Shown here piece after piece: positions 60,023 to 64,000 of a DNA stretch of 64,000 nt. The position numbers and the translations under genes are program-made. Under the pieces are notes generated by a model, which saw only the letters and a list, made by a program, of their open reading frames with translations, was not told where the DNA came from and searched no databases. How positions within the stretch are numbered: position 1 is the first letter of the stretch; every line of letters starts with the position of its first letter. Source of the DNA: Pirellulales bacterium (GTDB taxonomy: Bacteria > Planctomycetota > Planctomycetia > Pirellulales > JAICIG01); the NCBI GenBank assembly GCA_035533075.1, contig DATLUO010000068.1, positions 1 through 64,000 of the forward strand, written 5' to 3'.

Positions 60023-60592
60023 ATGGACATTTCCGCGGCAAGTCAGCTTTTCAGCCGTACCGATCGGGAGCTTTGGGTCGTCACGTCCTTCGATGGCCGG
60101 CGGCGGGGCGGCCTGGTGGCGACGTTCGTCGGCAATGCTTCGCTGGTCGATTCGTTGCCCCGCGCACTGCTGGCCGTGGCGAAGCAACACCACACGTGGC
60201 GGTTGATCGAGGCCAGCGACGCTTTTGGCCTGCACCTCATTTCCGCCCGCCAGCTCGACTGGGTCTGGAACTTTGGCATCGGTTCGGGACGCGACCGTGA
60301 CAAGCTTGCGGGCTATGCGATTGACGACGGCGTGACGGGATCGCCGCTCTTAAGTGAAGCGCTGGGCTGGCTCGATTGCCGCGTTGAAGCCCGGCTCGAC
60401 GGCGGCGACCGCACCATTTATCTGGCCGAAGTCGTCGCGGCCCGCAACGACGGCAGCGAACCGCCGTTGACCGTGCGCGAGCTGCTCCGCATCGCCCCGG
60501 CCGATCGGCTCGCCCAGCTCAAGCAGTTGCGCGAGAGCGACAGCGCGATCGATGCCCAAGCCATCCTGGCCTGGCGAGCCAGCCACCGCTGA
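60023..60592 (+). CDS. Flavin-reductase-like FMN-binding protein
   Basis: From ATG 60023 the 189-residue protein follows the flavin reductase-like split barrel: RELWVVTSFDGRRRGGLVAT, VGNASLVDSLPRALLAVAKQ, FGLHLISARQLDWVWNFGIG and ALGWLDCRVEARLDGGDRTI. It likely binds FMN and could supply reduced flavin or reduce small substrates. A start at 59969 is less likely because 18 extra residues lack family character. The NUDIX gene follows after 12 bp. Confidence 0.7.
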   Translation: MDISAASQLFSRTDRELWVVTSFDGRRRGGLVATFVGNASLVDSLPRALLAVAKQHHTWRLIEASDAFGLHLISARQLDWVWNFGIGSGRDRDKLAGYAIDDGVTGSPLLSEALGWLDCRVEARLDGGDRTIYLAEVVAARNDGSEPPLTVRELLRIAPADRLAQLKQLRESDSAIDAQAILAWRASHR

Positions 60593-60604
60593 AACGGATG
60601 TTGT

Positions 60605-61009
60605 ATGGTTGAGTCCGCCGGCGCACTTTTATACCGATTGGGCAAGCACGGCTGGGAAGTGCTGCTCGTCCATCCATCCGGCAACTACAACCGCCGCGCG
60701 CCGTGGAGCATTCCCAAGGGCTTGCCGGAGCCGCAAGAAGAGCTCGAAGCCGCCGCGCGACGCGAAGTGATCGAAGAAACCGGTGTGACTTGCGGCGAGT
60801 TGGTCGCGATGGGCTCCATCGTGTACAAAAAAAGCCGCAAGCGGGTGCATTGCTTTGCCGGAGCGGCTCCGGACGGCGCCGCGCCGCGTTGCGCTTCGTG
60901 GGAAGTCGATTGTGCGGAGTTTGTGCCCTTCGAAGAGGCCCGACAGCGCATCCACCCTGACCAGCAAGAGTTCCTCGATCGGCTGGAAGCCATTCTGAAG
61001 CGTCGTTAG
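60605..61009 (+). CDS. NUDIX hydrolase
   Basis: A 134-residue hydrolase with a complete Nudix box: G39, E45, then R53-E54-V55-I56-E57-E58-T59-G60-V61. The N-terminal VESAGALLYRL and WSIPKGLPE resemble Ap4A-type/MutT-like members. It hydrolyses a nucleoside diphosphate linked to another moiety; the exact substrate is unknown. It is co-directional with the flavin reductase-like gene. Confidence 0.85.
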   Translation: MVESAGALLYRLGKHGWEVLLVHPSGNYNRRAPWSIPKGLPEPQEELEAAARREVIEETGVTCGELVAMGSIVYKKSRKRVHCFAGAAPDGAAPRCASWEVDCAEFVPFEEARQRIHPDQQEFLDRLEAILKRR

Positions 61010-61081
61010 TCCGCCTGCCCAGGCGGTCTGGTTGGCCGGTAAAAAATTTGACCGGTCTCGCGCCGCGCGGTATAGTTTTGT

Positions 61082-61220
61082 TGCTGAAGCGATATAGAGC
61101 ACTTGCCCAAGTACCAGCCGAGATGTCGATCGCGACTGGGGCGTCAGGGCGTGGCGAAGCCACAAAATCCGGTTCGCCGGAGCGCCGACATCTTTGTGCC
61201 TTCGCTTCAGCATTTTTTTT
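61082..61220 (+). terminator. Structured terminator-like element, possible small RNA
   Basis: Nested complementary blocks pair over ~130 nt: TGCTGAAGCGA (61082-61092) with its complement (61202-61212), GCAC with GTGC, and AGATGTCG (61121-61128) with CGACATCT (61187-61194). A CCGG/CCGG hairpin lies inside. Eight T residues follow immediately (61213-61220), as in an intrinsic terminator. It lies between the NUDIX gene and tRNA-Phe. Around it, 61010-61081 and 61221-61360 show nothing else. Confidence 0.6.
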
Positions 61221-61360
61221 GCGCCCTGTTTGATGCTCCCCGAGCAGCATGAACGTCCGCCCGCTTCGTCTGCCGCGGCCTCGGGGGCGTACTCTTGCTT
61301 GCCGTCTTTTTGTCGGTTACTTTGGGCAATGGTCGATAAGCCCTAGAAACCAGGGCACTT

Positions 61361-61433
<73 letters not shown>

Positions 61434-61442
61434 CTGATTCGG

Positions 61443-64000
61443 ATGAAAATCGCACGACTCGATCTCAAGGCTTTCGGGCCGTTCACGGAGGAGGCGCTCG
61501 ACCTGAGCGCCGGCCAGTGCGGTCTGCACCTCGTCTATGGCCCCAATGAGGCGGGTAAAAGCTCCGCGCTGCGCGCCCTGAAGCAGCTCCTGTACGGCAT
61601 CCCGCAGCGGACCACCGACGATTTCGTTCATCCCTACGGCAACCTGCGGATCGGCGGAGTGCTGGCCAACGGCGACGGCGGCCGGCTCGAAATCCTTCGC
61701 CGCAAGGCCGCCAAAAACGACCTCCGCGGGCCTGACGACAATACCGTCGTCGAATACGGCGCCCTGGGCAAGTACCTGGGTCGCCTCGACCGCGAAACCT
61801 TCGAGACCATGTTCGGCCTCGATCATGCCACGCTCGTCCGCGGCGGACGCGAAATCGTCGAAGGCAAAGGTAGCCTCAGCCAAGTGCTGTTCGCCGCCGG
61901 ATCGGGAATCGCCAACCTCAAGTGCGTGCAGGACCAGCTCGAAAAGGAAGCCGCCGACCTGTTCAGCCCCGCCGCCCGAGCGAAGAACCCGCGCATCAAC
62001 GCACAACTGACCGATTGGCAAGCCGCCCGAAAAGCCGTGACCGCCGCCCAACTGCCCAGCAGCGAATGGGAACGGCTTGATAAGGCCTGCCGCGAGACGC
62101 GCGAGCAATTGGCCAAGACCGAGCAGGAATGGGAACAGGCCCGCATCGAGCACGCCCGGCTGACGCGTCTCCATCAGGCGATTCCGCTCGCCGCCCGCTA
62201 TAGCGCCGCCACGGCCGAAATCGCCGAGCTGGGTCCCGTACAGATTCTGGCCGATGGCTTTGCCGAGCGACGCCGCGAAACCGCCACGCGGGTGGCCACC
62301 GCCTCCAGCGCCGCACGGTCCGCCGCCGAAGCGATCGCCGAGCTCGACGGACAAATCGAAAAGCTGGTCGTGCCCGAAGTTCTCCTGGCCCGCGGAGAGG
62401 CCATCGAGCAGCTTGCCAAAGACCTGGGGAGCTATCGCAAGGCGCAGCACGACGCGGGCGGGCTGGTGGCCGGCCGCGAGCAGGTCGAGTCGGACGCGCG
62501 CCGCTCGCTCAAGCAGTTGCGGCCCGACCTGACGTTGGCCGACGTCGAACGACTGCGCCTCACGCGGCAGCAACGCGTCGAGATTCAGAACCTTGGGAAC
62601 AAGCACGGAACGCTCACCACTCAGTGCCAGCAGGCGCGCGAGAACGTCGCCTCGCTCGGCCAGCGGCTGGCGGCCACCACCGACGAGTTGGCCGGGCTGC
62701 CGCCGCCACGCAACGCCGATCTGCTCAAAAGCGTGCTGCGTCGGGCGCAGAGCGAGAGCCGCATCGAAGAAGAGCGGGCTGAGGCGAGTGCCGAGCTGTC
62801 CAGGCTCGAAACTCAGGCAGCGGGGGCGCTGTCTCGACTCAACCTGTGGCGCGGAACGCTCGAAGTCTTGGAGACGCTGGCCGTGCCGTCCGTCGAGACG
62901 ATCGACGCCTACGAGACCCGACTGGCCGAAACGGACCGCCAGGTGACCGCCCTGGCTGAACAAACCGCGAAGCTCGAAGCCAGTCGCGATCAGTTCGATC
63001 GCCAGATGCGGCAGGTGACCGAACAGGGCGTTCCGCCCAGCGAAGCGGCCCTCGACGATGCCCGGCAACGCCGAGACGAAGGATGGCGTCTCGTCCGGCG
63101 TGCCTGGCTGGAAGGCAGCCTCGATTCGGCCGAGGCCGGTTTATTCGCGGGCCGCAACGTCGGGCCGGACGGTCTGGCCGATGCGTTCGACCAATCGCTC
63201 CGGCAGACCGACGAGATCGCCGATCGGCTGCGCCACGAGGCCGATCGCGTGGCCGCGCGGGCCACACTGGCGGCGCAGCGGCAGGCGTGCCTCGATGAGC
63301 TATCGAAGATCGCAACGGCGAAGGAGATGGCGGTTGAGGCGCGCGAGGCCGTGGCCGCCGAGTGGCAATCGCTTTGGCGGCCGTTGGGCATCGAGCCGCA
63401 GTCGCCCCGCGAAATGCGCGGCTGGCAGCGGCGGCAACAAAGTTTGCTCGAGCAGGCCGAGAAGATTCGCAAGCAGAAGACCGACGTCGACGCGTTCGAT
63501 TCGCGTACGGCCAAGTGCCGGCAGGAACTCGATCGAGCCCTGGCCGCGTTGAATGAGCCGACGGCGCAACCGGGCGAAACGCTGGCGGCCCAGCTCGAAC
63601 GCGGGCAGCTTCTGGCCGAGCAGATCGACGCGGCGGCCGCGCGCCATGCTCGCTTGACGGACGAAGCGGCGACGCTGGGACGGCAGCTCGAAGCCGAGCG
63701 CCCAAAAGCCGCCGCCGCCGAGCGCGAGCTGTCGGCCTGGACGGCACGCTGGTCTTCGGCCGTGGCGGCCTTGGGCTTGTCGGCCGACGCCACGCCGGCC
63801 CAGGCCAACGAGGTGCTGGCCCAGCTCGACGCGCTGTTTGATCAACTCACCGACGCGGACCGCTTTCGCCAGCGGATCGAGGGCATTGCCCGTGAGGCGG
63901 AGGAATTCGGGTGCCAGACCCGATCGTTGCTGGAAAGCCTCGGCAAAGCGGAATTGTTCGGTCGCATGAGTGCCGACCAGGCGGCCGACGCGGTGCTGGC
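61443..64000 (+). CDS. YhaN-like AAA/SMC-type ATPase, truncated by window end
   Basis: The ATG at 61443 opens a frame that stays open to the end of the window (852 codons). The start MKIARLDLKAFGPFTEEALD and Walker A GPNEAGKS (33-40) are of the Rad50/YhaN type (AAA_27). They are followed by TFETMFGLDHATL and SLSQVLFAAGSGIANLK, typical of YhaN. The long remainder is coiled coil with Ala/Glu/Arg/Gln-rich heptads. Walker B and signature motifs should lie beyond the window. YhaN normally pairs with a YhaO/SbcD-like nuclease, which is not upstream here. Probable role: DNA end processing or repair. Confidence 0.85.
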   Translation, partial: MKIARLDLKAFGPFTEEALDLSAGQCGLHLVYGPNEAGKSSALRALKQLLYGIPQRTTDDFVHPYGNLRIGGVLANGDGGRLEILRRKAAKNDLRGPDDNTVVEYGALGKYLGRLDRETFETMFGLDHATLVRGGREIVEGKGSLSQVLFAAGSGIANLKCVQDQLEKEAADLFSPAARAKNPRINAQLTDWQAARKAVTAAQLPSSEWERLDKACRETREQLAKTEQEWEQARIEHARLTRLHQAIPLAARYSAATAEIAELGPVQILADGFAERRRETATRVATASSAARSAAEAIAELDGQIEKLVVPEVLLARGEAIEQLAKDLGSYRKAQHDAGGLVAGREQVESDARRSLKQLRPDLTLADVERLRLTRQQRVEIQNLGNKHGTLTTQCQQARENVASLGQRLAATTDELAGLPPPRNADLLKSVLRRAQSESRIEEERAEASAELSRLETQAAGALSRLNLWRGTLEVLETLAVPSVETIDAYETRLAETDRQVTALAEQTAKLEASRDQFDRQMRQVTEQGVPPSEAALDDARQRRDEGWRLVRRAWLEGSLDSAEAGLFAGRNVGPDGLADAFDQSLRQTDEIADRLRHEADRVAARATLAAQRQACLDELSKIATAKEMAVEAREAVAAEWQSLWRPLGIEPQSPREMRGWQRRQQSLLEQAEKIRKQKTDVDAFDSRTAKCRQELDRALAALNEPTAQPGETLAAQLERGQLLAEQIDAAAARHARLTDEAATLGRQLEAERPKAAAAERELSAWTARWSSAVAALGLSADATPAQANEVLAQLDALFDQLTDADRFRQRIEGIAREAEEFGCQTRSLLESLGKAELFGRMSADQAADAVL

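Overview
The window looks like a chromosomal piece of a planctomycete, most likely Pirellulales (inference from gene content). It is GC-rich and carries the hallmark planctomycete families: two DUF1501 proteins, a PSCyt/DUF1549/DUF1553 protein, a cytochrome-domain WD40 giant, a MoxR ATPase, a von Willebrand membrane protein, a multihaem cytochrome paired with an ASPIC/UnbV protein, and many small secreted proteins of unknown function. Intergenic DNA is unusually rich in short dispersed repeats. No rRNA, CRISPR array or complete insertion sequence was seen. One tRNA gene (Phe, GAA) is present.

Layout. 1-5.3 kb: prpB, then an accessory patch (fragment of an AlbA_2-type protein, a pRiA4b ORF-3 family gene, two unknown genes, a frameshifted DUF6398 gene) and a repeat island. 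5.3-13.3 kb: an AAA ATPase, aconitase with an odd C-terminal extension, a frameshifted DUF3990 toxin-like gene with a coupled partner, and small hypothetical genes. 13.5-19.7 kb: a CelD/BcsL-type acetyltransferase, a HEAT-repeat protein, a MITE-like element, a HEPN-domain pair and a TatD hydrolase. 19.8-28.7 kb: a broken vapBC pair, MoxR, a PQQ-like propeller, a polysaccharide deacetylase, an alpha/beta hydrolase and a VWA membrane protein. 28.7-29.7 kb: a second repeat island. 29.7-39.9 kb (minus strand): a DUF1501 - DUF1549/1553 - WD40 surface-protein series interrupted by two cassettes that look like orphan polymorphic-toxin tips with companions. 40-41 kb: remnants of two toxin-antitoxin loci collapsed into each other between 51-bp direct repeats. 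41-46.4 kb: a membrane protein and second DUF1501, an aminomutase-like enzyme and an M81 peptidase. 46.5-54 kb: a ThuA-LRR-thioredoxin fusion, a type II NADH dehydrogenase and secreted proteins. 54.2-59 kb: the multihaem cytochrome and ASPIC/UnbV pair. 59-64 kb: a 229-bp cruciform repeat, a stress protein, a flavin-reductase-like protein, a NUDIX hydrolase, tRNA-Phe and the start of a YhaN-like ATPase that runs off the window.

The strongest unexplained signals are: (1) several unrelated-looking intergenic arrays that all have a 7-bp period, some arranged as near-perfect inverted arms inside a second, longer inverted repeat; (2) shared repeat modules shuffled between the islands at 4.7-5.0 and 28.8-29.4 kb; (3) toxin/immunity-like cassettes placed between members of a planctomycete surface-protein gene series; and (4) a deletion scar at 40.52 kb that fuses the 5' ends of two different toxin genes head-to-head while sparing both antitoxins. 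Several genes carry single-base frameshifts. Because at least three are toxins or accessory genes this may be real decay, but sequencing error cannot be excluded from one sequence.
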